From: Gerris lacustris
Taxonomy: Eukaryota > Arthropoda > Insecta > Hemiptera > Gerridae
Direction of reading: 5' to 3'
NCBI GenBank assembly: GCA_951217055.1
Contig: OX578276.1
Location: 118,862,979 to 118,926,978, forward strand
Length of the DNA: 64,000 nt
Within the stretch, counting starts at the first letter, position 1; each line of letters starts with the position of its first letter. Shown in pieces: positions 49,262 to 62,400 of the stretch. The notes below the pieces were generated by a model, which worked only from the letters and a program-made list of their open reading frames with translations, ran no database searches and was not told the DNA's origin. Both the position numbers and the translations under genes were made by a program.

Positions 49262-49378
49262 TAGCAAGCAGCGACGTAACTATGGATCCACACGTGCCCG
49301 CATTTCGGGAGGGCCCCCGGCCCCAAGGGTGCCAAATCAAAAAAAAAAAATCACAGGGAAGTACTTGCGTCCAAGTAC
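49262..49378. repeat. GC-rich repeat edge before a transposon
   Basis: GCAGCGACGTAACTATGGAT, CGGGAGGGCCCCCGGCCCC and an A12 run make a compact GC-rich block that resembles the edge of a dispersed repeat. A second copy is not present in the window. Confidence 0.35.
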
Positions 49379-50549
49379 TTTTTAGGGTTTTGTAGAAGAT
49401 TAAGCAAAGCATGCCCGTTATGTAATTATGATTTTATTCTTCGATCTCAAGGGTCCGGGTTCGATCCCCCGGGGGGTCACAATGTTTTTCATCGGTAATA
49501 ACGACTAAAAAAATTCATTTTTTCAAACCATTTCCATCGCTTCACCATAAGGTATAACCATGAATTATTTCAAAATTTTAGGACCACCATATAGTGGTTG
49601 GGGAGGGGGGAAATTTTTGGGGTATATTTTGACTTAATAAAAAGAATGAAATTAATAAAGAATGAAAAATTTAAAAAAGTAAATATATATTTGAATCCTA
49701 CTCTTCACCAGTTTTCATATGATACCCAACTCAAAATTTTAAGAAAAGAAAATTTTTGGCACACTTCAAATTTTCGCGCCCAAAATTGTCACTTTTTTAA
49801 AATTTGGGATGAACTCCCGGAATTTTCATCGCCCCACAATAAGGCATTAGCATGAATTATTTCGAAATTTTAGGACCAGCCAAAGTATAGTGGTTGGGGG
49901 GGGGGGAAATTTTTTTTTGGGTATATTTTGATTTTTTTACCCAATAAGGAATGCAAAATTTGAAAATGTATATATATCTTTGTGTCCTACTCTTCAGCAG
50001 CTTTCATTTGATACCCAACTCAAAATTTTAAAAAAATAAAATTTTTGGCGCACTTCAAATTTTCGCGCCCAAAATTGGCAATTTTTTAAAATTTGGGATG
50101 AACTCCCGAAATTTTCATCGCCCTACAATAAGGTATTATCATGAATTATTTCGAAATTTTAGGACCAGCCGAAGTATAGTGGTTGGGGGGGGGGGAATTT
50201 TTTTTGGGTATATTTTGATTTTTTTACCCAATAAGGAATGCAAAATTTACAAAAGCTTATATATATTTGCGTCCTACTCTTCAGCAGCTTTCATTCGATA
50301 CCCCACTCGAAAATTAAAAAAAATATAAATTTTTGAGTTTACAACATTTTTGCGAATTGCGCATGCGCATATTTAATTTTGAACTTCTGTATATTTTTCC
50401 TGTGGTTGGGTCAAAAAGTTACACCAGTATTTCAAATTTCAGCTCTTTAGCTTAAACGGTTCGGGCCCTATGAACCAAAGAGCGACGGACAGACGGACAC
50501 ATCACCCTCGGCATAAGGGTTTTGAGAAGAATCTACAAAACCCTAAAAA
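49379..50549. mobile_element. 1.17 kb transposon with internal 290 bp tandem units
   Basis: The ends are TTTTTAGGGTTTTGTAGA and its exact complement (18 bp). If one more base per side is included, both flanks read TA, compatible with a Tc1/mariner-type duplication. The interior has tandem units anchored by CATGAATTATTTC then AAATTTTAGGACCA at 49559, 49851 and 50140 (292 and 289 bp apart). Each contains a G-run, CCTACTCTTC, TTTCATxxGATACCCAACTC and CACTTCAAATTTTCGCGCCC. Near the right end are GACGGACAGACGGACAC and GGGCCCTATGAACCAAAG. No transposase remnant is visible. Confidence 0.75.
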
Positions 50550-50930
50550 ATAACATGAAAATACTATCTTTGTACCAATGTCGACAGGGGTCCTTTTAGA
50601 GCATAATCAACTCTAACTTGGAATCATACTTATATACCATTGAGTCAGGAGGCCCCATTTTGAATTTTAATACCTATTTTTAAATTTAACTTTGGAGGGG
50701 TGTCGACTCAAATATGAAAGGAAGAACAATGATTTTGGTATCATTGGAATGCTTAGAAAATTTCCTAAAAGTGAAATTACTCTTGTTTTATTAAATTTTA
50801 TATTTTAGGAGAAACAAGTCTTTTCCAGGTTAAGGTCGGCACCCGTAAAAAGTGACAAAATTTGACAGTGGCAGAACGACTGAGAATTGACGAATGGTAT
50901 GTATGGCGTTTTTTGTTCCAAATAAGGTGT
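50550..50930. repeat. Unassigned repeat-like sequence
   Basis: Mixed sequence with phrases typical of transposon interiors (GACAGGGGTCCTTTTAGAGC, GGAGGGGTGTCGACTC), lying between two repeat elements. No internal duplication was seen. Confidence 0.3.
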
Positions 50931-51830
50931 ACTAACACCAACCTAATAACTTTTCCAACCTTTATCACCAGTCACCCTGTATACGTCCGTCCGTCGCATC
51001 TTGGAGTATATCTCCCGACCTACAGTAGCAGTAGCTAGAAATTTGAAATTTGGTACAAAAATTAAACTTTTTTGCCCAAAAACAGAAACAGTATTGCGAC
51101 CTTAAACACTCGTAATTTCTGCGATCAGCGATCAATTGAAAATTGATCGCAATATTTTATATTTTTTGTAATTTTTATGTTGGGTACCATGTCAAAGTTA
51201 TTGAAATGTAGATCACAAATATATATTTCGTGCTTTCAAAATGGCGGCCATTTTCCCCCCGAAAAAATTAAAACAAAACACAAAATGTACCCCCGCACTA
51301 TCCCATTAGGATAGGTCCTAAAAATAAGGAAAAAATACCAAATACAAAAATAAGTAGACCAATAATATTTTCAGGAGTTGATATAAAAAAGTCAAATTTT
51401 AGAATTTTTAGGGGGCTGTAATTACGGTGCCCCAACATAATTATTATTTGAAAATTTAATGTTGGGTATCATTTTAAAGGTATTGAAATTTGGTTCACGA
51501 AAATATCGTGTTTCCAAAATGGCGGCCATTTTACCCTTGAAAAAATTCAAACAAATCTCAAAATGAAATGTCCCCCCCCCCTCCCCTGACTGCTACCCCA
51601 TTAGGACAGGTCCTGAAATTAAAAATGCATCTCGGTAGCCCAACGATATTCCCGGGAGTTGATATATAATAAAGTCAAATTTTAGGGGGCCGTAACTCCG
51701 GATCCCCAAACCTTTTATTATTTGAAAATTCGAAGTTGGGTATCATTTTAAAGGTTTTGAAAGTTGGTACACAATAATACATCATGTTTCGAAAATGGCG
51801 GCCATTTTACCCCTAAAGGAACCAAATAAG
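50931..51830. repeat. 277 bp tandem array with AAAATGGCGG anchors
   Basis: The 20-mer anchor AAAATGGCGGCCATTTTxCC occurs at 51238, 51516 and 51792 (278 and 276 bp apart). Each is preceded by GTTGGGTAxCAT, then AAAGxTxTTGAAA, then a gap. The array is introduced by TCACCAGTCACCCTGTATAC and GTCCGTCCGTCGC, which look like a transposon edge, and by the hairpin GCGATCAATTGAAAATTGAT-CGC (51128-51150). CCCCATTAGGA-AGGTCCTxAAA recurs between units. The GGGTATCA / AAAATGG layout parallels the element at 63362, suggesting related sequences. Confidence 0.7.
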
Positions 51831-53640
51831 TGCATACCGAAGATATCTAAAGCATAGAGGTGGTTAGAGGATAAAGATATATGAGGATAATAGAAGTATG
51901 AGGATAACAGATATATAAAGTGATTTTCATTTTAAAATATGTATATGTGTGGACTAGTTCATCGTACTTATTATCAATGAATGTCATAAAGAAGTAATGT
52001 TAGGCAAGCATTTAATGATTTTAATTTACGACTGATAATGAAATCCAGTCAGTTGTTGTACAATAGTGCAAATATTTTTTCTCCATAGATGGCCAGGTGT
52101 TATTATTGGAGATATCGTCAAATTAATTATTTTATACAGTGTATAAATGGTGATTGAAACATTAATTTATCAACTTAGAATTCATTAGGTAACCATTTGC
52201 AATTTTTTTTATTTTTTATTCTTTCTTCGTTTTCAACTTGTGTTGGAAATCCATTAAGAAGATAATGTAACGGTGAAAAGGTTGGATGAATGATGTGTTG
52301 AAACTACAGCCGGTCAAGGTGCTTTACTAAATGAATTCCCTGTAGGCTTTATAAATCGAAGGGTATCATAGTTCAGTTCCATCATAAAACTGGTTTATGA
52401 AGTTTCTTTCAGACGATTTTTCTTTCACTTTCAAGTCTTACTTGTAAACTAAAAGTTATTGGAAAAACCTTAAAGTGCTAGATTACAAATACAGTGACTA
52501 AGAAATTGGTAAGGTGGTCCAGAAAAAGTCTATATTTTTGGTTAATAATACGTGCAACCAATAAGCCACAGACAACAGGACAGTAGGGATCTACTTAGTA
52601 TAATAATTTGTTTAAACTTCATTTAAACAGTATAATTATAAACTTTGTATAATAATTCTAGGTCAAAGTGCTTTCTAGGTATTTGCCTAGTTTGATTGAT
52701 AAAATAAGGTAAATATATCAATAAGATCAATCAATCCCATAAACAGAAACTCGAAGGAACAACACCCCATAAGGGGAAAAGCCTAACAGAAGACTTATTA
52801 CTTGTAATAATAGTCTCATAGTGATAGATGTTGATTCTCAACAGACGTAAAATTACTATTGCATCCAAAACTACCTCTAATTTCCAATTTTACTTATTTA
52901 ACAGTTACAAATATCTCTTATACAATCACCTTCCAATTCGTAAAAGTTCTTTTTACAATTAAGCATATGTGTTAAATTAAACGCATGCCTTCTTGTCTAT
53001 CACTCGATCACAATTAAAGATACCATGTACAAAATCTTGACAAACAAATTTCTTAAATAAATAATTTATTTTTGTAAATATTTTTTTAATTAGTAAAGTT
53101 TTAAAGTAGATGGCAAATAATTAATAATACGTTTATAATTATTTGTTGAACTTATTATTAATGGGTTAATAATAAATTGAACTTATTTTTCTTTTTTTTT
53201 TCTTTTGGGTTTTAGTCCCGATCAACTGCCAATTGAACTTATTATAAATTAAGTTAGTTATAATATAATTATATATTTTATTAAACAATACTGAGTTAGA
53301 TTATTAAAACAATAAGTTGGGATGTTAATTAAAAATGTTATGAGACAAAATATCAAATTAGAACAATACGATAATTGAAAAAGAGAAAATTCTGTATTTA
53401 TCATGCAAGACAGCTAATCCATGGAATCATCTTATTATTAAACCAAAATTTGACAGACAGGATAAGGAAGATCTAGTTGGTGAGAAAAATCTTCCATCTA
53501 ACATTGTCTAATATTTGGTAATTATTCCTGTGTAGCTACTATTTATTTAAAAAAATGAATCGTCTATTCACCCATACCACTGCAATGAGAAAATCAAGAG
53601 TAATGGAGCAATTGTAATTCGGGATGTGAAAAAAATGAAT
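51831..53640. other. Unique AT-rich sequence
   Basis: A short repeat of GAGGATAA-type words occurs at about 51860-51910. Otherwise nothing assignable. Confidence 0.45.
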
Positions 53641-54205
53641 TATTATCTAGTGCTTCCACGTTTGCCTGATTTGGCTGAGAGAGAAAAGGTATCGAAGAAG
53701 TTAATGAAGATCAATCATAATTAGCCAACGGGTATTCCTCTAGTCAAGTACTATTAGGAAGGCAATTAAAGAAGATGTGTTGTTTCCTTTCTTTATCTTG
53801 CTAATGCCCGACCCGAGCCTCGTAGCAGCTACTTTCTCACAATGTTCATCAGAGAAGAACTAATCCAGAAGTCAGATTTTCCGTCTCTGTCATACATGAA
53901 GACAAAACTTCAGAAGTCAACAATGAGGCTTCCGCCGTATTACCAAGACGTAAGAATTAATAATGATCTCGACATCAACTTTCCTCGGGATACTGAGTGA
54001 CGCGGACCAGCTTAACGACACAGTTCTTAGCCTGGAGCTACCGGCCGAATCGTTAGCACCTCTAACGATTCCGAGTTCTTTTCTCTCTCAAGACTTCATT
54101 AGTGGACGGTACCATCGCTCCGGGTGTAATCATCTTCAACCCGCAGATCAACCGACTCTTGCCTTCTACAAATTGACCAGAATTACTAGGTGCGACATCT
54201 GAAAT
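53641..54205. other. GC-richer unique island
   Basis: It contains a 79-codon ATG-started frame (53963-54202) of mixed composition that I do not recognise. There is no splice or promoter context that would support a gene. The island ends shortly before a TA array. Confidence 0.3.
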
Positions 54206-54239
54206 TCTACTATTTTATTTTTGTAGGAAAACATTCTTA

Positions 54240-54244
<5 letters not shown>

Positions 54245-54332
<88 letters not shown>
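54245..54332. repeat. (TA)44 microsatellite
   Basis: An 88 bp pure TA run. The minus-strand frames across it (54166-54424) are the repeat read as protein. Confidence 0.95.
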
Positions 54333-54336
<4 letters not shown>

Positions 54337-55050
54337 GTAGGTTTGTGTGTTCTCTGAATACATCATATAAGATGCTAAAAGGTCTTTCTTTATGTTGTCT
54401 ACAATTTATTTCTGAAAATTCCAAATCCTAATGGCTATACCTAATTTTATTTGTAAAGATTGAATTGAACTATCATTGAACAAAAATGACATATTTTATT
54501 CCCTTTTTTAAATAACTCTGTTGTTCTTATTGAGAGCATTCATTTATTTTAAATTACATGCTAACAAGAGAAAGTTGTATATTGTTACAATGCAGTCTTA
54601 AAGTCATTATGAAACCAAATATATCTATTTGTAATGTTTAACCTCATTTCAATGTTTATGGGAAACGTAGATTGAAACTATCTTCTTTACATATACACTT
54701 CGTTAGCACCTATATGCTAAATAAAACCTCACTTTGAATAGCTTTACAACTAATCACCTTCAGAATTATCTTTACAAGACTAGCTTCATAAATATCTCGT
54801 ACGTAAGCAATTTGTTTGGAGATGAGTAAAAAATTAGCCCGATTATTATGATCATAGCGATTTCATAAAAAGAAACATATCTGAATGTAAATGTCCTCGA
54901 AAGATTTAGATGGGATTAAAGATGAAGATTTCCAATTATTAATAAGATATCCTAGACTTAGAGTTTACAAAGTTAAATCGTAAGAGTGAAATATTTTGCT
55001 ATAACAAGCCCTGCATCTGGAAATAATAATGTAGACAATCGATCAGGAGA
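54333..55050. other. Unique AT-rich sequence
   Basis: Nothing assignable was seen. Confidence 0.45.
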
Positions 55051-55565
55051 GAGCATGCGATCCTGTATCCTTAAAGCTTACGTCGAGTCTTTCCTTGCCA
55101 CCAAATAATTATACGAGGTGTCTGGATACACTCATAGTTGTAATGAACGTCTATCTCGTATCTGAAGGGTCTTCTTGAAAAAGAGAAAAATATGCAAGTA
55201 TTTTCCGTGTTTGAGTTCGAGAGAGGGAGACGCTCAATCTCGCGGGTTTATCGAATGAAAGATTCCTCCGACCTCACCTCGTATAATTGCTTTTCACTGA
55301 ATAATAAATAAGAGAGGACTGGTCGAGCGGCAAAACCGTCCGTGGTATACATCTTCGGGAATCTTCAAATAAACACTATTACCGTTTGGTCGCGCCGAGG
55401 TAAAAAGAAAAAAAAGAAAAAGAAGACCGGAATTGAAATGGTAATTCGATTGAATGATTTGTGTTTGCGTGGGAGGAGTATCGGGTTTTTGTGACGTCGA
55501 ATCTTTAAGAGCTTTTTTTCTCTTATTTTAGCTCGTGTGGATAAAATAAGGCTCCGAGTTTTCGA
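55051..55565. other. GC-richer unique island
   Basis: Mixed-composition stretch (for example GAGAGGGAGACGCTCAATCT, GTTTGGTCGCGCCGAGG) with an A/G-rich run at about 55400-55425. No long frame and no copy elsewhere in the window. Confidence 0.35.
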
Positions 55566-56152
55566 TGATACTTAGAAAATAAACGTGTCGATACTGAGGA
55601 AGCTCATTATAACTCTGTTTTTGTTTGAGTTAGCGTCTATACATAAATCTTGAAGCCTATAAGTTCAATTCTCTATCAATTGCCTTTGATGATAGCAGTA
55701 ATATATACATATCTATATACTATTAATATCTCAAAGCATAAATAAGGAAATAACTAATCTTCTAATAGATAATTTTAAACTAGTATAATGCATTTTAAAA
55801 TCTATTTATTTATATAGGTTGTCTCATAAGATTTACTTTTTTTCTCTTCCTTAGCAGGTGAACCATATTTAAGTTCTTTGAACTATTCCAGCAAAGAAAT
55901 TTTTAACAAATATTAAATAAAAATAAAATCAACAAATTCTATTATTTATTTTTTGTTTTTAATTTCATTCGAACTTCTTGATTCTTTGTCAAATGGTAGA
56001 GTGGAACTCGTATTCTCTGAGAATATTTTGACATTTAACTTTTGTTTTTATATATACATTATTACTGCAGTACTACCATTAGATCGGAGGAACGTTGCAA
56101 GAACATACCACAGAGATGTACAACCATAATCATTAATTCTAGTCAACAAAAA

Positions 56153-57379
<1,227 letters not shown>

Positions 57380-58095
57380 GCTCTATCATTGAAGCGAGCG
57401 TAGTGCAATAAAAATTTGAATATTTATATTAAAGAATTATTAATCATGATGAATGTCATAGTTGAAGATCATTGGAAGAGGGTTGAGTGGAGGTACTTGG
57501 TACAAAGCTTACCTTCCCAGATAAACCTACACTCCTAGAATCTCAACCACCCGCAGTAAGATAAACCTTCACTCCTAGAATCTCAACCACCCGCAGTAGC
57601 TTTTAAACAATTATTATAAGTGTATCACTTCACTAAGCAAAAATTTCTGCTTGTATCAAGTTGAAATTTTACATGCCAGTTTCAATTGCACTTTAAACGA
57701 TGTATATAAAGTTTTATTAAAATCGTTACGTTAGAACGTAAGATATCGGTAAAAAGGTTGCTTCCTCTACTTTAAACGTTTAGGCCCGCTTTAATAGTTT
57801 TAACGATCTTCATTAATTCATAGCGGTGTCGCTGTTAGTTTTAATAAAACATTGAATTTGAAAAATATGTTTGTCTCGTCGAATAGATAAAGTTAGAATT
57901 GTTTCCCGTCGTGAACGCGTGGGTAGACAACGTTGTCCTAATTGTCCTGAGTATTGGAAATTGAACATGCGTACCAATTTTCATCAAAATCGGTCAACTT
58001 TTACTCAAGTTATCGTCGTACGTTTCAGACACACACACACAGGGGCATATTTAACTAAATGTAGGAAGCTCGCTGCGCTCGCTTCAAATATGATA
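57380..58095 (+). mobile_element. GCTTCC-related long repeat, copy I
   Basis: Shares with 42150-43240: ATCATTGAAGCGAGC, AATCATGATGAATGTCATAG, CGTTACGTTAGAACGTAAGA, CATAGCGGTGTCGCTGTTAG, and the interior block of copy A. It ends GGAAGCTCGCTGCGCTCGCT then TC. It includes a 40 bp exact-phase tandem duplication (57519-57598) that copy H lacks. The 103-codon frame at 57871-58182 runs through the repeat and is not a gene. Confidence 0.6.
57519..57598. repeat. 40 bp tandem duplication
   Basis: Two adjacent units begin AGATAAACCT and end CCACCCGCAGTA, differing by one base. They lie inside copy I. Confidence 0.85.
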
Positions 58096-58239
58096 AGTTT
58101 GTATTCTATCCCTTTTAATATAAGTTCACTACTAAATAAAGTTGTCACGAACGTGCTTTCAGTTCAAACAAAGGGTCCGTAATTTAACAAATCGGGCAAG
58201 TTCGTTAACCAGCATAATGGTCATAATAAATAAAAAAAC

Positions 58240-58468
58240 ATAGTGAAGGTTGATAAGAAAAGAAAACACTTTTACTTGTTCAATAATTTTAATGTCAAAC
58301 CATAAATATATTTTGACTTACATACCGGTTTCGACTTATTCAGTCATCATCAGTGTAATGATGACTGAATAAGTCGAAACCGGTATGTAAGTCAAAATAT
58401 ATTTATGGTTTGACATTAAAATTATTGAACAAGTAAAAGTGTTTTCTTTTCTTATCAACCTTCACTAT
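58240..58468. mobile_element. Perfect 111 bp palindrome with 7-base loop
   Basis: Arms 58240-58350 and 58358-58468 appear to be exact reverse complements with the loop CAGTGTA. Nearest the loop the right arm reads ATGATGACTGAATAAGTCGA then AACCGGTATG, preceded in the inverted left arm by CACTG, giving CTGATGATGAC-loop-GTCGAAACCGG. It has no coding content and no convincing target duplication. Possibilities are a young fold-back element, a tail-to-tail duplication of a single motif-bearing repeat (a solo relative lies at 38159-38200), or a library or assembly artefact. Confidence 0.8.
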
Positions 58469-59172
58469 AAGTAAATACCATAAAATCTCAATCAATACTA
58501 CTAACTTAATAAAAAAACATCTTGATTTTTAAAAATAGAAGGGGTATGAAAAACGCTATTTTTGAGGACGAATGGCACAAAGATGAATTGGTATAACGAA
58601 ACTAAAAATATACTTTTACTCTGGGCGTCCTTCTCTTTCATTTTACACTAACATGACGCATTTCCGTAATAAAAAAAAGTCAACTCCTTAAACTTCAACA
58701 CCTTCTTTTGAGATGATTTTTGTGGGCTTCCCTATATTTTTTTTGCTATGTTTGGGTTATTATTACACATATACCATAACCGCAAAGTAACAATTTTTTT
58801 GTTGGTACTTTCGGAGATACAGGTGCCTTATCGACCCTCAGACAGTATATAAACACTTTATTTACAAAATATAAACAAGAGAGGCTGGTCTAATATTAAG
58901 GTTAGCTTTCTCACACAGCGTACTTATCAATATTATGACAACAATTTAAAGTAATAATAGCTAAGTTATAAATCATAAGATAATTCAATAATATATACAC
59001 AGAAGCACTATAAATATGATATAGGTTTGCCAAGGAAATAATTAATTAAAAAGTAAATCATCAACTTATATAACTAAAAACTAAATAGTAAAATATAAAC
59101 ATAACAATTAAGAATAAATATGGTGGTTAAGGATACCTAATGAGTCAAAAATTACTTTTTCCGAAAATATTC
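58469..59172. other. Unassigned sequence
   Basis: Phrases such as GAGGACGAATGGCACAAAGA suggest an old repeat, but no second copy is present. Nothing else was recognised. Confidence 0.4.
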
Positions 59173-59603
59173 TTAAAAAATGTTGGTCCGTACCGATCTC
59201 GTCAAAAAATTTGTTCCAAACCACAATCCATATACTTTATAATCTTTATCACCATGAGAAGCTCTAAACCTATTATCACTTCTTATAGATGATTTTCTTC
59301 CCTTCATGCACTTCGTTGGCTTGGTCTATGTCGTTGGTTTCATATCTGACGGTGGGGTCTATAATAAGGGCAGTTCTGTTGTGTGGCGGTGGAATGTTAC
59401 TATATCAGAAAATCTGGAACAACCTTCCGAGTCAATAGCATAAACCTCGTCATAACAAATATAATTTTTCTCATAAGGACTTCCGAGATCTTACGTTTAA
59501 CATTATTGTGGAGTCAAGTCACAAGAAGCATGTTATGTGGGCATTTTCCAAGCACATGTGCAGGAGTTTCATTCTCTCTGCCACTGACTCTGAACTCTTT
59601 TAT
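59173..59603 (-). pseudogene. R2-like LINE relic, C-terminal end
   Basis: On the minus strand the sequence encodes the tail of a non-LTR retrotransposon polyprotein. A zinc-knuckle-like ETPAHVLGKCP sits at about 59530-59575. Then, in a second frame, YDEVYAIDSEGCSRFSDIV; in a third, IIDPTVRYET and EVHEGKKIIY; then VYGLWFGTN just before the terminal stop at 59173-59175. The GC(S)RRxDII ... IIDPTxRFE pattern is characteristic of the restriction-like endonuclease region of R2-clade elements as found across insects. At least two frameshifts and several stops are present, so it is dead. Everything upstream is missing: the relic is cut at 59604 by GCTTCC copy G, and I could not find its continuation beyond that copy. 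The plus-strand frame 59383-59775 is an antisense shadow running into the repeat. Confidence 0.8.
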
Positions 59604-59604
59604 T

Positions 59605-60148
59605 GCTTCCGAGCTTACCGAAAGTAATGTAAGCTTTGTGATCGCTCTAAAGAAAGAATTATTTTTGTCTCTGATTTCAAATATTCCTAGACAGAGATCC
59701 GTTTCAGACATCATAGGGAGCATTTGTGGTCCATGTCGGTCTGTCACTTACTTTTTGCGAACCAACATATCTTAATAACTTCTCGACCGATTTTTATGAA
59801 ATTCAAGAGGTTGGTCATAATTAGACCATTGTTTGTCCTATGTATAGTTTCCACCTTCAGCGCCGATTTGTTTCTCTTCCACATTCGCTCAAACATACAT
59901 TTATGTACACCTACATCTCCAAAAGTACTCATCTCACTTTTTTAGAGGGTTTGTTAAAATTAGCCGCAAATATCACCAGATTAATTTCAAACGTCTACAC
60001 TTTTCAATTTTTTCTAAATAATTACTTATTCATGAAAAAATCAAATAATTTTGACAGATCTAAAATCGGGGGAAAATTAAATATATTTGACAATAATAGG
60101 TAGTATACGAAATAGATCGTAAGGAAGCTATGTGCCACACACATTAAC
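59605..60148 (-). mobile_element. GCTTCC-family repeat, copy G (about 544 bp)
   Basis: It begins GCTTCCGAGCTTACCGAAAG then TAATGTAAGC and ends GGAAGCTATGTGCCACACAC. Interior landmarks are GATCCGTTTCAGACATCATA, AACATATCTTAATAACTTCT, CACCTTCAGCGCC and TTTCTCTTCCACATTCGC. It abuts the R2-like relic and so probably inserted into it. Confidence 0.75.
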
Positions 60149-62400
60149 AGACTATTTAAAACAATTTGAATAATAACAATTTGACTATTGAAAACATTTA
60201 TGAATAAGGTTACATTAAATTCATTATAATCAATTTTTTTTACCCTCCCAATATTCATTGATTAAAAAATGGTATAGAAAATGTTTAATTTATTAATTTT
60301 AGTTCAGCGCGCACAATGCTAAATAAAAGTAAGCCATTATTAAACACATAATAAAATCTAACCTTGTTTTGTGACTACACAAAAAACTTGACAAAGAAGA
60401 GAAGCTACAACAACAAAAATTCGCTGAATATTAGTAAGTTATATCTATTTAATAGTCACAATATATATAATAAAAAAAATTTAACTCGACATAAAAATAT
60501 TCAACGTTCAGGCGAATCCCTTGGAACTAGGAAGTTGAACGTTTTGGAAAAACTTCTTATTAGGACAAAGGCGCCTAATCCAAACTGACTTGATACAATT
60601 AAAATTCAACCCAAACCCGTGGACGGAGAAATGAAATTTTTGAATAAGGGTCTAATTATTAGTGGCATTTGATGATATCAAAGGGATTGAGCTAAAGCGA
60701 GTTCTAGGAGCTATATAAACCACAAAATCTGACCTTGCAGGCTTGGAGTTCTGCAGATTGCTGAGAGCTGTAGAGATGGTTAGAGGTGCAGCATAGGTCC
60801 AATCAAGCTTTATGATTAAATATACGAATTATACCTTGGCGAAGAAATCTGTCAGCTGTTCTATTTGTTTGTTTTTTCCAATTTTCTAAGTTAGCAACAC
60901 ATACTAAGTCAAATCTGGTCATAAAAGGATGATGTTATAGAAAAGGTTAAAAAGCGTTGGATATATGACACTATTAGGAGAGAGACGACGATGTGGGGCT
61001 ATCAGAAAAACCAAATACTTATAATGAAGGCCCTGCAAGCTTATATTTATATATTATAAGCCTATAAGCCTATAAACCATTTAAGCTTATACTTAGACCT
61101 ACAAGCTTATACTTATATATTATGTATTTATATGAGACATTTTTGTACACTATATAAACACGAACACTAATGTGTTTTTAGATGTTCGTTGTCATTAAGT
61201 AATTTAATGTAATTAATATTTGAAAAGCGTTTACTGTCTCGGCATATTACGACAGAGCTCAGTTCAATAATTTGGTCATGAAAAATCATCTAACTTTGAG
61301 ATACATAAAACCTGGAAATGAATAATTGTTGCCTTGGCTTCATCGTTACATAATAACAAAAGCTTTTTGTTCAAACATAGGAATCCAAGAACGGTAATGT
61401 CTTCTGTCTAATATAATTATAGGCACCTAGGGGGGAAAATGCCGAACCCCAAAGTGTTCTAACCAAGAATAATGAGGTTCAAAGTTGGTTTTGAGATCAT
61501 TTAAAATATATTATGAATTTTTTTTTTTTTTTTTTAAATGTATTGACAATTTTTTTCTTAATAATCAATCAAAATATCCGTGTTACTCAGATTTTTTAAA
61601 TTTTTTGGGATAGGCTAATTTTCCCTCAAAGCGCCTCAATCATAGTTAAAACTTTGCAGGAAAAAACGATTATATATGTACAGACTGAGACAGCAGTCCA
61701 TTATAGTGTTAAGGTTATTATTATTATTATTTATTAAAAATTGTCTGATAAATTAAACAATATCTTCCCCTACAGATATTAATGATGTATTTAAATCCTA
61801 TAATATCTCATTTATTTATTTATTTAAATTTCTTTCTTAATTTGCAACTATAAGTACAATAAATTTCATATATATACAATAACAAAAGTATACCCAAATT
61901 TAAAGTATATTTGGAGGATTTACCCAATGGTAAATCCTTCTAAATGGAATGCAGAATATAAATTAAATTATATTGATTACATCATTACATTACTTTAACA
62001 TCCTTATTATTTATTTCATTATCATATACAAATATGCTCAAGCACGCACATATACACGCGAGAAAACATACATTCATAGATATTTATACATTTATTTTTT
62101 TTATTTTAAGGGACCAGATTATCTCTAGGATCTTCGATTAGACGTCGGCTGGGATTTTCTGACAGGGTTGGGATAGATACGGATTGGACAAGAGGGTTAT
62201 CATGATTTGAAAGGGAATTATGGAAGAAAAGATAGAGATTTAATCTCATTTATTAGATTTGTTTTTAAACATATTATATAAAAAGTGTCTAACAGTATCT
62301 TGTATCCATTATGTTTTCAATTTCCACCAAGACCAGATTTAATCAATTTCTTTCCCGGAAAAGCGACTGACATGATTAGTTTGGTATTTGAATGTACTAT
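60149..62400. other. Unassigned AT-rich sequence
   Basis: AAGCTTATA / AAGCCTATA words repeat between 61036 and 61125, a small degenerate tandem cluster. The segment 61425-61680 (GGCACCTAGGGGGGAAAATG) and a T-run at about 61519-61536 look repeat-derived. No coding relic was recognised. Confidence 0.4.

Noticed and set aside
49450..49475. Second B-box-like phrase (GGGTTCGATCCCCCGG)
   Set aside because: Inside the 1.17 kb transposon, without an upstream A-box or cloverleaf.
53963..54202. 79-codon ATG-started frame
   Set aside because: Composition is protein-like but no domain, neighbouring exon or start context supports it.
57541..57600. CRISPR-like or satellite array
   Set aside because: Only two adjacent 40 bp units with no spacers; a simple tandem duplication.
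59383..59775. 130-codon plus-strand frame
   Set aside because: Begins at GTG, runs antisense to the R2-like relic and then into a repeat copy; a shadow of two other features.
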